Source of the DNA: an uncultured Paracoccaceae bacterium | GTDB taxonomy: Bacteria > Pseudomonadota > Alphaproteobacteria > Rhodobacterales > Rhodobacteraceae | NCBI GenBank assembly: GCA_937995865.1 | Contig: CALKJA010000064.1 | Coordinates: 1-59,760, forward strand | Direction of reading: 5' to 3' | Length of the DNA: 59,760 nt | Shown: piece by piece, positions 36,425-45,259 of the stretch | Position numbering within the stretch: position 1 is the stretch's first letter | Layout of the letters: each line of letters starts with the position of its first letter | The notes under the pieces: model-generated | Seen by the model: the letters and a program-made list of their open reading frames with translations, nothing else | Databases searched by the model: none | What the model was told of the DNA's origin: nothing | Position numbers and translations under genes: made by a program

Positions 36425-37617
36425 GCGTCGTTACCGGTGGCTGTGCCGATGGAATCACCCAAACCAGTTTTCGCAGCACGGGCCGCGGAAAGCTTGTCTT
36501 TCAGCTCAGTCTCCATCCGCTGCAGTTCCGTCTCAGCCTCCGCGCGCTTGCGCTTGCCTTCATCGGCAATCTGCAGGCTGTCTTCGATGGTTGCGATCAG
36601 GTCTGCATTGGCCTGTTTCACAGCGTTGATATCGAACACACCGCGTTCCATTTCCTCGCGGACGACCTTGTTGGTCTCACGCAGGTTTTTGGCATTGGCG
36701 GTGAGCAGTTCGTTGGTCAGATCGTTGGCATCGCGCACGGCTTCTGCGGCCTCGCGGGAGCGTTGGATTGTGACGGCTTGCGCCAGCTGCGTTTCCCAAA
36801 GTGGGACAGTGTTGACCAATGTGGAGTTAATTTTGGTGACCAATGACTTATCGTTTTCCTGAACCAGACGGATCGAAGGAAGCGATTGCATTGTGACCTG
36901 ACGCGTCAATTTAAGATCATGCACACGGCGTTCCAGATCGTCGCGCGCGGCGCGCAGATCACGTAGCTCTTGCGCCATCATCACCTGATCGTTCTCAGGG
37001 GCGGCCTTAACTTCGGCCTCTTTGGCAGGAATGTCATTCTCATCAAGCAGGCGTATCTTTTCCTCACCTGCTGCGATGTAAAGCGCCAGCTCGTCGTAGA
37101 AAGCGAGCGTTTTATCGTAAAGCACATCAAGGCTTTCGATATCTTTCAGCAAGGTGTGCTCATGGGCCAGCAAGTCATCGGTGATCTTGTCGATCTGACC
37201 CTGGACATTCTCAAACCGCGCCACGAATTGCGCCATAGGGGCCGCCCGGCCAAGCAGCTTTTCCCACCAGCTGCGCTTGCGGCGCACGTCCAGCTCGGAA
37301 ACAGAGAAACCACGGATCGTAGAGACGATGTTGCGCAGGCTATCGCCCGCAGGCCCAACATCTTTATTGCGAACGCCCTGCAGCATGGATTGTGAAATTT
37401 CCTGAAGCTCGGCTTGCGCGTTGGAGCCAAAGGACACGATCGACTGTGTGTCGTCCATGTTGATTTCGGCAATACGCTTGTCGATCTCGGCTTTTGTGGG
37501 TGCGTCGGCTTCGGCAATCGGCACAAGCGCCGTGGACGGCTCTGGTAGGACGACGGCGGTCACTTTTTCAACTTCGGCAAGCGTGGCTTGCGCGCGTGTT
37601 CGGATGTCTTCTGACAC
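36421..37617 (-). CDS. telA: TelA family toxic anion resistance protein
   Basis: TelA/KlaA-like protein (398 aa), associated with resistance to tellurite and some other membrane stresses; the mechanism is not established. It is largely helical and shows the family core GVRNKDVGPAGDSL, RSWWEKLLGRAAP and LLDENDIPAKEAEV. No membrane helix is seen. The GTG start at 37617 has an AGAGGGAAGAACC site and follows xpaC by 13 bases; a longer reading from 37710 lies inside xpaC. It overlaps the DUF2927 gene by four bases. Confidence 0.9.
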   Translation of the reverse strand: MSEDIRTRAQATLAEVEKVTAVVLPEPSTALVPIAEADAPTKAEIDKRIAEINMDDTQSIVSFGSNAQAELQEISQSMLQGVRNKDVGPAGDSLRNIVSTIRGFSVSELDVRRKRSWWEKLLGRAAPMAQFVARFENVQGQIDKITDDLLAHEHTLLKDIESLDVLYDKTLAFYDELALYIAAGEEKIRLLDENDIPAKEAEVKAAPENDQVMMAQELRDLRAARDDLERRVHDLKLTRQVTMQSLPSIRLVQENDKSLVTKINSTLVNTVPLWETQLAQAVTIQRSREAAEAVRDANDLTNELLTANAKNLRETNKVVREEMERGVFDINAVKQANADLIATIEDSLQIADEGKRKRAEAETELQRMETELKDKLSAARAAKTGLGDSIGTATGNDA

Positions 37618-37630
37618 TTGGTTCTTCCCT

Positions 37631-38527
37631 CTAGTTGGACCGGACGCCTTCGCGGGCGAGGCGATCTCGGAGCACCTTGATTTCGATATCCATATCGGTG
37701 CGGTTGTCATTCATCAGTTTTTCGGTTTTTGCCGCAAAGTTGCCGTCGAGATCATCGAGCAGCGCAAGGTACTGCGCCCGGTCTTCGGCGTTAGGCTGGC
37801 GTGCATACAATTCAGCAAATTTGACCGTCGCGTCGCGCGCACCCATCAAATAGACGCCCAGAAATTTGCGGGCGCCGGCCAGATCGCGAGGATCTTCTTC
37901 GACGGTGCGGAACATTTTGCGGGCGGTGGCCTGAAATTCATCTACCCGGCGCTCAAGCGCACGATCAGCCAGCGGAGCTATGGCTTTGCTCATGGTGGTA
38001 AGGTGGCCTTCGGCCTCATCCACCACCCGAGCAACGCGATCTTGTTGGAATTGGTCAATGCCCTCGGCGCCCTTATCGGTCAGTGGGTCCGGGCCAAACG
38101 CCACGATGTGCAAGATTGCCCCAACGGCGCCTATCACCACGCCGCCGATAATGCCCATTGTTGCAAAGGACGCCAGCGCCAGACCCACCCCCGTAACAAC
38201 AGACCCGAAGATCTTGCGCGGAATAGCGGGCCGCTTTGCGATTTTGCGCGCCTCATAAGCTTCTTGTGCCAACAGCCCTTCGCGCGTCAACCATGCCGCC
38301 AAAAGCAGCAAGGCCAGCGCGGCCAAGTTCACCGCAAGTGACGTTGCGCCATCGCCAAACAGCGAAAATATCAGCGGAAGTGGCGCGATGAACAAAAGAT
38401 TCGTGCGCGCGCCGACTGCCGTGGGCCGCGCGCCCTCATAGGACGAGCTGCGCTTTAGTTTGGGCGTGTCCGGCGCATTGTTTGGGCTGCCGTCAGGCGA
38501 GTGTTTGCCACCATAGCGTTGTGCCAT
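37631..38527 (-). CDS. xpaC: XpaC-like (5-bromo-4-chloroindolyl phosphate hydrolysis) protein
   Basis: A 298-aa protein with two hydrophobic segments (residues about 45-80 and 105-145) and a long soluble C-terminal helical domain. It belongs to the XpaC family that is nearly always paired with TelA; the old 'indolyl phosphate hydrolysis' name comes from a phenotype, not a proven enzyme. The ATG at 38527 starts one base after the 27-residue peptide gene (TGAGATG), and telA follows 13 bases after the stop. Confidence 0.87.
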   Translation of the reverse strand: MAQRYGGKHSPDGSPNNAPDTPKLKRSSSYEGARPTAVGARTNLLFIAPLPLIFSLFGDGATSLAVNLAALALLLLAAWLTREGLLAQEAYEARKIAKRPAIPRKIFGSVVTGVGLALASFATMGIIGGVVIGAVGAILHIVAFGPDPLTDKGAEGIDQFQQDRVARVVDEAEGHLTTMSKAIAPLADRALERRVDEFQATARKMFRTVEEDPRDLAGARKFLGVYLMGARDATVKFAELYARQPNAEDRAQYLALLDDLDGNFAAKTEKLMNDNRTDMDIEIKVLRDRLAREGVRSN

Positions 38528-38528
38528 C

Positions 38529-38612
38529 TCAAACGCCCCCCGTAACTGAGACGTAGAGAATGAGAACAATCAGCAGCACGTAGCTAAGTTTGGACAGCGT
38601 TTCGCCGGACAT
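38529..38612 (-). CDS. 27-residue membrane peptide upstream of xpaC
   Basis: A short gene with a strong AAGGGGGACTT ribosome site just before its ATG at 38612. The peptide starts MSGETLSKLSYV and is then almost all hydrophobic (LLIVLILYVSV), ending in GGV, so it should be one membrane helix. Its TGA lies one base before the xpaC ATG, an arrangement expected for translational coupling. No homologue is recognised; whether it is a leader peptide or a working subunit is open. The nearest upstream gene is terC, 63 bases away. Confidence 0.75.
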   Translation of the reverse strand: MSGETLSKLSYVLLIVLILYVSVTGGV

Positions 38613-38675
38613 AAGTCCCCCTTAATCTGGCACGAACGTAACATAGGCGACGCAAGGCCGCTGTGCTAGGCGCGC

Positions 38676-39536
38676 TTAGTGGTTTTGCGACGCAGAGCGC
38701 TCGGCTTCAAGTTTGCGCTTGTAACCCGATTGCAGGATCTCAACGGCGAAAAGCACGATAACGGCGAAGTAAAAGGTGGTCTTGGACATCGGCACCAACG
38801 CGTATCCAAAGATCTTAAGGGCCAGCTCATTGTTATGTGACGTGTGGCTTGCGACTTCACTCACGGCATCAATGGATTCTTGCGCATGTGCGGCGGCAAC
38901 GCCAGCTTCACCAATCAACACCACGCCGACAATCAAAAGAATGAACAGACCGAGCACCTCGTACATGCGGTTCTTTTCCAGAAAGCGCGTGACGCCATCA
39001 GCAAGCAAAAGCATTGCGGCACCCGAGATAACAATCGCAGCAACCAGAAGCGGGAACACATCCGTGATGGCAATCGCCGACAACACGGAATCGAATGAGA
39101 AGATCAGGTTCATGAACACAATCAAAAGGATCACTTGCGTGGCCGACTTTCCGCTTTTTCCATCAATATCAGTGTGCAAGTGCTCCACAGAGAGCATATG
39201 GCCGATCTCTTTTACGGCTGTGTAGATGATAAAAATGCCGCCAAAGAGGAAGACAACTGTCGCAAAGTTCACGCCCCCGGTGAGAATACCTTCCCATTCG
39301 AATACATAGAATGGTGCAGCAAGTGCATCGATCAGGCGGATCATCACAAACAAGAGGACCACCCGCAACGCGACGGCGATGATGATGCCCCAAAAGCGCA
39401 CTGATTTTTGCAGTGCAACAGGCGCGCGCTGACTTTCGATGGAAATGTATAGGAGATTGTCAAAGCCCAAGACGGCTTGAAGGAAGCACAGCATTAGCAG
39501 CGTACCAAGGTTTTCAATCGTTAAAAGCTCAAGCAT
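38676..39536 (-). CDS. TerC family integral membrane protein
   Basis: A 286-aa protein with about seven to nine membrane helices. The family acidic motif GFDNLLYIS near residue 25 and MNLIFSFDSVLSAI near residue 145 are present; these aspartates are likely metal-binding. TerC proteins are linked to tellurite resistance and to manganese export. It heads the stress cluster, separated from the 27-residue peptide by a 63-bp gap. Which ion it handles is not visible. Confidence 0.92.
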   Translation of the reverse strand: MLELLTIENLGTLLMLCFLQAVLGFDNLLYISIESQRAPVALQKSVRFWGIIIAVALRVVLLFVMIRLIDALAAPFYVFEWEGILTGGVNFATVVFLFGGIFIIYTAVKEIGHMLSVEHLHTDIDGKSGKSATQVILLIVFMNLIFSFDSVLSAIAITDVFPLLVAAIVISGAAMLLLADGVTRFLEKNRMYEVLGLFILLIVGVVLIGEAGVAAAHAQESIDAVSEVASHTSHNNELALKIFGYALVPMSKTTFYFAVIVLFAVEILQSGYKRKLEAERSASQNH

Positions 39537-39608
39537 CAGTCTCTCTCATTCTCTTGTCTTAGGATCGTGACATGTGTCAGCCATAGCGTGGCCTCTGCGC
39601 TAAGGAAA

Positions 39609-40463
39609 CTACCGTGTCCGTCGCTTTGTCGAGGGTTGTGTGGTGGTGCGGGGGGAATTTCTTGCGGTTTTTCCCCCACGTCCCGGGCTGGAAGGGGAGG
39701 GCTTTCGCGATTTTGGCTGCAATTTTGGTTTGGTGGACCATCCCATTTGATCGGCCAGCACCCGTGATTTGACCTCTTCGACCTCGCCAGCCTTCAGCTC
39801 GCGCAATTGGAAAGGGCCGTAAGAGACGCGGATCAATCGGTTTACCTTTAGGCCAACTTGCTCTGCTGCCCGGCGGATCTCGCGGTTGCGGCCTTCGCGA
39901 ATGCCAATGGTCAGCCAGGCATTTGAGCCTTTTTGGCGATCCAGCGTGACCTCCATCGGTTGGAATTTCTCACCATCGATGGTAATGCCGCGCCGAAGCG
40001 GTTCAAGGGCCTTGTCCTCGGGCGTCCCGTTTACCCGCACGCGATAGCGGCGCAACCAGCCAGTTGAGGGCAACTCAAGCTGCCGCTTTACGCCGCCGTC
40101 ATTGGTCAAAAGCAAAAGCCCTTCGGAATTGAGGTCAAGCCGCCCCACGCTCAGCACGCGCGGCATGTAGTCCGGCAAGTTGCCAAACACGGTCTCTCGA
40201 CCTTTCTCATCGCGTTCCGTCGTCACAAGGCCGGACGGCTTGTGATACAGCCAAAGACGCGGCGGGTCCGGTTCGCCAACCGGCTCGCCGTTTACAGTTA
40301 TCGTATCAGCCGCAGTCACGTTCAACGCAGGCGAAGTCAGCACTTCGCCATTTACCGTAACTTTGCCCTGAGCGATAAGCGTTTCGGCCCCGCGACGTGA
40401 GGCAACACCTGCTCGTGCAAGCACTTTGGCGATCCGGTCGCCCTCTGGAGTGTCTTGTGTCAT
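39609..40463 (-). CDS. rluB: 23S rRNA pseudouridine synthase, RluB/RsuA type
   Basis: A 284-aa pseudouridine synthase with an N-terminal S4 RNA-binding domain (residues about 10-60) and the catalytic aspartate in GRLDLNSEGLLLLTNDG. The C-terminal ~40 residues are Lys/Pro/Ser-rich. Target is probably 23S rRNA as for RluB. Its ATG at 40463 lies back-to-back with an ATG on the plus strand at 40464 (CATATG); the tadA start is placed further in. Confidence 0.9.
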   Translation of the reverse strand: MTQDTPEGDRIAKVLARAGVASRRGAETLIAQGKVTVNGEVLTSPALNVTAADTITVNGEPVGEPDPPRLWLYHKPSGLVTTERDEKGRETVFGNLPDYMPRVLSVGRLDLNSEGLLLLTNDGGVKRQLELPSTGWLRRYRVRVNGTPEDKALEPLRRGITIDGEKFQPMEVTLDRQKGSNAWLTIGIREGRNREIRRAAEQVGLKVNRLIRVSYGPFQLRELKAGEVEEVKSRVLADQMGWSTKPKLQPKSRKPSPSSPGRGGKTARNSPRTTTQPSTKRRTR

Positions 40464-40520
40464 ATGAACCGACTACACCGCGCGTTGACCCGCGCCAAGG
40501 GCGCGTGGCATGGCTGGGCT

Positions 40521-40973
40521 ATGGAAAAGCATCCCCATATGGCGCGCGCACTGGAATTGGCGGCTCAGGCAGCCGCCGCCGGAGAAGTTCCGGTCGGAGC
40601 GGTTCTTGTTGGCGCAGATGGGACAGTGCTTGCCGAAGCACGCAACATGATGCGTGCAGGAAAAGATCCAACTGCACATGCTGAAATCATGGTGATCCGG
40701 ATGGCCTGTGCTGCCGTCGGTTCAGAACGGCTTCCCGGTGCATCTCTCTATGTGACGTTGGAGCCGTGTCCGATGTGTGCATCGGCGATCTCGAATGCGC
40801 GCATTGCGCGGCTTTACTATGGCGCAAGCGATCCCAAGAGTGGTGGCGTAGAACAAGGCCCACGGATCTTTGGCCACGCGCAATGCCACCATGTCCCCGA
40901 GATCTACGACGGGATCGGTGCGGGTGAAGCTGAAAGGCTGCTCCAGTCTTTCTTCGCCGCTCTGCGCCGCTAA
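40521..40973 (+). CDS. tadA: tRNA adenosine-34 deaminase TadA
   Basis: TadA (150 aa) changes adenosine 34 of tRNA-Arg to inosine. Zinc ligands are in HAEI and PCPMC, with the glutamate proton shuttle in HAEI. ATG 40521 (MEKHPHMARALELA) is chosen; an upstream ATG at 40464 and internal ATG at 40539 are alternatives. It is divergent from rluB. Length from the chosen start fits the family. Confidence 0.94.
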   Translation: MEKHPHMARALELAAQAAAAGEVPVGAVLVGADGTVLAEARNMMRAGKDPTAHAEIMVIRMACAAVGSERLPGASLYVTLEPCPMCASAISNARIARLYYGASDPKSGGVEQGPRIFGHAQCHHVPEIYDGIGAGEAERLLQSFFAALRR

Positions 40974-41215
40974 GAACGGGCCCGCCCACCTCCCCCGCAG
41001 CCAGAGGCTGCGGCAAAAGGGGGTGCGCCGCTGCGCGGCGAGGTGCCTTATCGGCTATGCTGGGTTCCTGATCGGTAGTTAATCCGCACAGGCCGGAATT
41101 TGGGCGTCATTGGATGAAGCAGTCGTTTTAAATGCTCGCGCGTTGGACATCTGAGCTAACGCCTTGCGCTTTCATTTAGTTCAGCGTGAAACTGCACAAA
41201 ACGGAGCACACCTGA
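40974..41215 (+). other. spacer between tadA and the ceramidase-family gene
   Basis: A 242-bp gap. The first 70 bases carry the second copy of the structured dispersed element; the rest should hold the promoter for the ceramidase-family gene, but no clear boxes were seen. A GGAGCACACCTGA site precedes the next ATG. Confidence 0.6.
40980..41045 (+). repeat. structured dispersed element, copy 2
   Basis: Block CCGCCCACCTCCCCC (40982-40996) is identical to the block of copy 1. It is followed by hairpin GCAGCC-AGA-GGCTGC, then AAAAGGGGG, then hairpin CGCCGC-TGC-GCGGCG. The order of parts matches copy 1 while the hairpin stems differ. Confidence 0.65.
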
Positions 41216-41878
41216 ATGAATTGGTCCGAGCAAATCGATATTTACTGCGAGCGTACGGATTTCAGCTATTGGGCAGAGCCGGTGAACGCGTTGACCAATG
41301 CGGGTTTTCTGATTGCAGCCTTGATCATGTGGTATCGGTTGCGTGGAGAGGATGTGCCGATCGCGCGGCTTCTGGTTGGTCTTCTTGCCGCGATTGGGGT
41401 GGGATCGTTTTTGTTTCATACCCATGCAACGGGATGGGCTGCGGCCGCGGATGTAGCGCCAATCGGCGGTTTCATCCTTTTGTATCTTTTTGCGGTTGGT
41501 TCACATGTCTTGGGTTGGCCTATTTGGGCGGCGGGCCTGCTGACGCTTGGCTTTGTGCCCTTTGCTTTGCTGACAGTCCCCGTTCTGGACCAGTTCCCAT
41601 TCCTTGCGATTTCGAATGTCTATTGGACGGTGCCGATCTTGCTGATCTTTTTTGCACCGCTTGTGGCCCGGCAGAACAGCCAGACAGCGCTGGGCATGCT
41701 GATCGGGGCGGCGATCCTTGCTGTTTCGATCTCTTTGCGGTCCTATGACATGCCGATTTGCGAAGAGATCCCTTTAGGCTCGCATTTCTGGTGGCATCTG
41801 CTGAATGCGGTCATGCTTGGTTGGATGATCGAGGTTTATCGACGTCATATGGTTGGCAAGCGCGCGGGCACGGTTTAG
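41216..41878 (+). CDS. ceramidase-family (CREST) membrane hydrolase
   Basis: A 220-aa protein with about seven membrane helices, matching alkaline ceramidase family members. Candidate metal residues are in SFLFHTHAT, in AADVAPIGG and in GSHFWWHLLNA. In eukaryotes the family cleaves ceramide; in bacteria the substrate is generally unproven. It lies 31 bases upstream of gatC on the same strand and may be co-transcribed, without a known functional link. Confidence 0.85.
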   Translation: MNWSEQIDIYCERTDFSYWAEPVNALTNAGFLIAALIMWYRLRGEDVPIARLLVGLLAAIGVGSFLFHTHATGWAAAADVAPIGGFILLYLFAVGSHVLGWPIWAAGLLTLGFVPFALLTVPVLDQFPFLAISNVYWTVPILLIFFAPLVARQNSQTALGMLIGAAILAVSISLRSYDMPICEEIPLGSHFWWHLLNAVMLGWMIEVYRRHMVGKRAGTV

Positions 41879-41909
41879 GACGCCGCGAGAGATTTAGCAG
41901 GGGAAGCCC

Positions 41910-42197
41910 ATGTCCATTGATAGCACCACGGCGGCAAAGGTCGCGAAACTAGCACGGATCAAGGTTGAACAGGATCAGCTGCCTGCGCTTGCTGATGAAT
42001 TCAGTGCGATCCTTGGTTTTATCGAGCAGCTTAATGAGGTGGATGTTGAGGGCGTCGAGCCGATGGTTTCGGTGACCCCGATGCGACTGCCTCGGCGTGA
42101 GGATGTGGTAACTGACGGCGGACAAGCCGCATCGGTACTTAAGAATGCGCCAGATGCGCGCGAAGGCTTTTTTGCCGTGCCGAAGGTGGTGGAATAA
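41910..42197 (+). CDS. gatC: Asp/Glu-tRNA amidotransferase subunit C
   Basis: GatC (95 aa) is the small scaffold subunit of the GatCAB amidotransferase that makes Gln-tRNA(Gln) and Asn-tRNA(Asn). The sequence has the family pattern KLARIKV...[22 protein letters not shown]. The end overlaps the gatA ATG by one base (TAATG). gatB is not in the window. Confidence 0.96.
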   Translation: MSIDSTTAAKVAKLARIKVEQDQLPALADEFSAILGFIEQLNEVDVEGVEPMVSVTPMRLPRREDVVTDGGQAASVLKNAPDAREGFFAVPKVVE

Positions 42198-43681
42198 TGG
42201 CTAACCTCAACACAATGAAAATCGCCGAAGCCCGTGACGCGCTGCGCAAAGGAGACGTCACAAGCGTTGAGCTGACCGAGGCGTGCTTGAGCGCGATTGA
42301 AGGGGCATCGGCCCTGAATGCTTTTGTCCATCACACACCCGACATTGCCCGCACACAGGCTGCGGCGGCTGATGCGCGCATCGCAAGCGGTGATGCGCCC
42401 GCAATGTGCGGCATCCCGCTGGGCATCAAAGATCTGTTTTGCACCAAAGGGGTGCCTTCACAGGCCGCGTCCAAAATCCTTGAAGGCTTTAAGCCAGAAT
42501 ATGAAAGCACGGTTTCGTCCAAGTTGTTCGATTCTGGTGCGGTCATGTTGGGCAAGCTCAACATGGATGAGTTTGCGATGGGGTCGTCAAATGAGACATC
42601 TGTCTACGGCGATGTTGTTAACCCGTGGCAGGCCACAGGGTCTAATACACCGCTGACGCCGGGCGGATCGTCCGGCGGTTCGGCCGCGGCTGTGGCGGCA
42701 CGGCTGTGCCTTGGGGCAACGGGTACTGACACGGGCGGATCTATCCGCCAACCCGCAGCCTTTACCGGCATTACTGGAATCAAACCTACGTATGGCCGGT
42801 GCTCGCGTTGGGGCGTTGTCGCCTTTGCGTCGTCGCTCGATCAAGCGGGACCGATGACCCAAGATGTCCGTGACGCCGCAATCATGCTTGAGGCAATGTG
42901 CGGATACGACGCCAAAGACAGCACCAGCGCCGATCTTGCCGTACCGAATTTTGAGGCGGCTTTGACGGGTGATATCCGGGGCAAAGTTATTGGTATCCCC
43001 AAGGAATACCGCATGGACGGTATGCCCGGTGAGATTGAAACCCTGTGGGAGCAGGGCCGCGAGATGCTACGCGAAGCAGGTGCGGAGATCCGCGATATTT
43101 CCCTGCCACATACAAAATATGCGTTGCCTGCCTATTACGTGATTGCACCGGCTGAAGCTTCGTCCAACCTTGCGCGCTACGATGGTGTGCGCTTTGGACA
43201 CCGGGCGGCAATGGCCGCTGGCGATGGTATCACTGAAATGTATGAAAAGACCCGCGCCGAAGGGTTTGGCCCCGAAGTTCAGCGGCGCGTGATGATCGGA
43301 ACATACGTATTGTCCGCCGGTTTCTATGACGCGTATTACAACCGCGCGCGCCGCGTCCGGACGCTGATCAAGAAGGACTTTGAGGACGTGTTTGCCGAAG
43401 GGATCGATGCGATTCTGACACCCGCAACGCCGTCTGCAGCGTTTGAACTGGGAAAATCATTTGATGATCCCGTCCAAATGTACCTCAATGACGTGTTCAC
43501 CGTCACGGTTAACTTGGCCGGGCTGCCGGGCATTTCGGTTCCTACGGGTCTCGATTCGGCCGGGCTGCCGTTGGGGCTTCAGCTGATTGGCCGACCTTGG
43601 GAAGAGGGCGCGCTCTTGAACACGGCCTTTGCGCTTGAGCAGGCCGCAGGATTCGCTGAATACCCGGCAAAGTGGTATTGA
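42197..43681 (+). CDS. gatA: Asp/Glu-tRNA amidotransferase subunit A
   Basis: GatA (494 aa) provides ammonia from glutamine to the misacylated tRNA. The amidase triad is Lys78 in [10 protein letters not shown], Ser158 in [13 protein letters not shown] and Ser182 in [13 protein letters not shown]. The C-terminal part ([23 protein letters not shown]) is also standard. Coupled to gatC by TAATG. Confidence 0.97.
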   Translation: MANLNTMKIAEARDALRKGDVTSVELTEACLSAIEGASALNAFVHHTPDIARTQAAAADARIASGDAPAMCGIPLGIKDLFCTKGVPSQAASKILEGFKPEYESTVSSKLFDSGAVMLGKLNMDEFAMGSSNETSVYGDVVNPWQATGSNTPLTPGGSSGGSAAAVAARLCLGATGTDTGGSIRQPAAFTGITGIKPTYGRCSRWGVVAFASSLDQAGPMTQDVRDAAIMLEAMCGYDAKDSTSADLAVPNFEAALTGDIRGKVIGIPKEYRMDGMPGEIETLWEQGREMLREAGAEIRDISLPHTKYALPAYYVIAPAEASSNLARYDGVRFGHRAAMAAGDGITEMYEKTRAEGFGPEVQRRVMIGTYVLSAGFYDAYYNRARRVRTLIKKDFEDVFAEGIDAILTPATPSAAFELGKSFDDPVQMYLNDVFTVTVNLAGLPGISVPTGLDSAGLPLGLQLIGRPWEEGALLNTAFALEQAAGFAEYPAKWY

Positions 43682-43780
43682 TCCCACGCATCTGAGCCGC
43701 CTGAGCAAGATCACGCCAGTATTATTGGCACGCGCACGTGATCCGCGCTAAAGCAAGCGGAACGATAAGTGAGGCCAGTT

Positions 43781-44446
43781 ATGCGCGCGTTTTTTGCAAT
43801 ATTTAGTGTGGTGGCTTTGGCCGCCTGTTCGCCGCCCATTCCGGATTCAGGGGCGGGCGTTGGGTTTGGCTCTGCCGATGATTTTCGAGCAGCACAAGCG
43901 GCCCGCGATGCGGCGCTTGAAGGGCCGACGACTGAGCAGGACCAAACATCCGTTGCAGTTTCGACTGTTCCTGCTGCGTCATCGCTGACGCCAACAGCAA
44001 CGCCGGTCCCTGCGACGACGGATGTTGCGGCGGCGCCAACACCAGAGCGCACGCGCACCGGGGCCATTTCAGACGAGCAAAATTTTGATGCTGTTGCCGA
44101 ACGCGAAAGCATTGAAAGTGATGCGGCCCGGCTTGCGACCTTGAGTTCGCAATATCAGGTCGTGCAGCCAACGGCGCTACCAACCCGAGCAAGTTCGGGG
44201 CCAAACATCGTGCAATATGCGCTTGAGACGCGAAATCAGGTTGGCCAACAGCAATATCGGCGAAACACGCTGTCGAGTGAATCGCGCTTCCTTCGGAACT
44301 GTGCGGACTACGCGAGCGCGGATCTTGCGCAGCAGGACTTCCTGCTTCGCGGTGGCCCAACGCGTGATCGTCGCGGGATTGACCCTGACGGGGATGGATT
44401 TGCCTGTGCGTGGGATCCGACCCCTTTCCGGACCGCTGGAAACTGA
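43781..44446 (+). CDS. Excalibur-domain lipoprotein
   Basis: A 221-aa lipoprotein (MRAFFAIFSVVALAACSPP, lipobox LAAC) with a long Thr/Ala/Pro-rich linker (residues about 40-100). The C-terminal segment ending DPDGDGFACAWDP is an Excalibur-type calcium-binding loop, paired with NCADYASADLAQQDFLL upstream of it. ATG 43781, with a GAGG site, is chosen over a GTG at 43769. It overlaps the start of the amidase gene by 37 bases in a different frame. Confidence 0.83.
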   Translation: MRAFFAIFSVVALAACSPPIPDSGAGVGFGSADDFRAAQAARDAALEGPTTEQDQTSVAVSTVPAASSLTPTATPVPATTDVAAAPTPERTRTGAISDEQNFDAVAERESIESDAARLATLSSQYQVVQPTALPTRASSGPNIVQYALETRNQVGQQQYRRNTLSSESRFLRNCADYASADLAQQDFLLRGGPTRDRRGIDPDGDGFACAWDPTPFRTAGN

Positions 44447-45135
44447 GCGCGTCTGACCTGATTGAGTGGCGCCCCAGCCCGAACTTTGGCGCGCGCCGAA
44501 ACGGGCTGACGCCGTCTTTCATTGTGGTGCACTACACAGCGATGGCCGTGACACAAGACGCGTGCGCACGCCTATGTGACCCTGCTTTTGAGGTGTCTGC
44601 GCATTACCTGATCTCTCGGAGGGGCGCGGTGATTCAAGTGGTCCGAGAAGAGGATCGCGCGTGGCATGCCGGGGCTGGCTCTTGGCGTGGACAAGACGAT
44701 ATCAACAGCCGCTCGATAGGCATCGAGCTTACAAACACGGGAAGCGAACCATTTCCCGAGCCACAACTTTGCGCGTTGGAAGAGCTGATGCGCGGCGTGA
44801 TGGCGCGTTGGGATATTCCCGCGCAAGCTGTGATTGGTCATCAAGATATGGCTCCGGGCCGTAAGATTGATCCGGGGCGCGCGTTTCCGTGGGATCGTCT
44901 TTCAATAGGTCGGTTGGCCCTTGGGCCGCGTGACCTTGCGCGCGTGCAGTTGGATGAGATGCCGCCCCACGAGAAGGCGTTTTGTCAGGCTGCGCAAGCC
45001 GCAGGTTACCCGGACGCCCCGTTGAAAAGCGTGTTGGACGCCTTCCGCAGCCGCTTTGCACCTGGGCGGTGTGGGCCGCTCAGCCGGTCGGATATGGGGG
45101 ACATCGAAAGGCTACTTGCGCTGTTGGGGAATTGA
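44410..45135 (+). CDS. N-acetylmuramoyl-L-alanine amidase, AmpD type
   Basis: A 241-aa amidase_2 protein. The zinc histidine in VVHYTAM, AWHAGAG, and the GHQDMAPGRKIDPG segment match AmpD, which recycles anhydro-muropeptides in the cytoplasm. There is a C-terminal peptidoglycan-binding-like extension of about 70 residues. The only in-frame standard start is GTG 44410, inside the lipoprotein gene; a non-standard CTG near 44443 is possible. No signal peptide is seen. Confidence 0.87.
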   Translation: MGSDPFPDRWKLSASDLIEWRPSPNFGARRNGLTPSFIVVHYTAMAVTQDACARLCDPAFEVSAHYLISRRGAVIQVVREEDRAWHAGAGSWRGQDDINSRSIGIELTNTGSEPFPEPQLCALEELMRGVMARWDIPAQAVIGHQDMAPGRKIDPGRAFPWDRLSIGRLALGPRDLARVQLDEMPPHEKAFCQAAQAAGYPDAPLKSVLDAFRSRFAPGRCGPLSRSDMGDIERLLALLGN

Positions 45136-45259
45136 CAGCCAAGCAGTGAGCTTTTACGCGGCGAGGGCGCGGATGGCTGGATGGCTGATCGGGCGCGTTT
45201 TTGATGTGTAAACGGTGTGCGCTGCGTCTTGATTTGTGACCATCGGTCATGTCCCCGTA

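Noticed and set aside
37421-38341. 306-codon plus-strand frame opposite telA/xpaC
   Set aside because: Crosses the boundary of two real genes on the other strand and has no domain.
40982-40996. Anti-Shine-Dalgarno-like CACCTCC in the dispersed element
   Set aside because: Resembles the 16S rRNA 3' end, but only as a short C-rich match; no reason to think it acts in translation.
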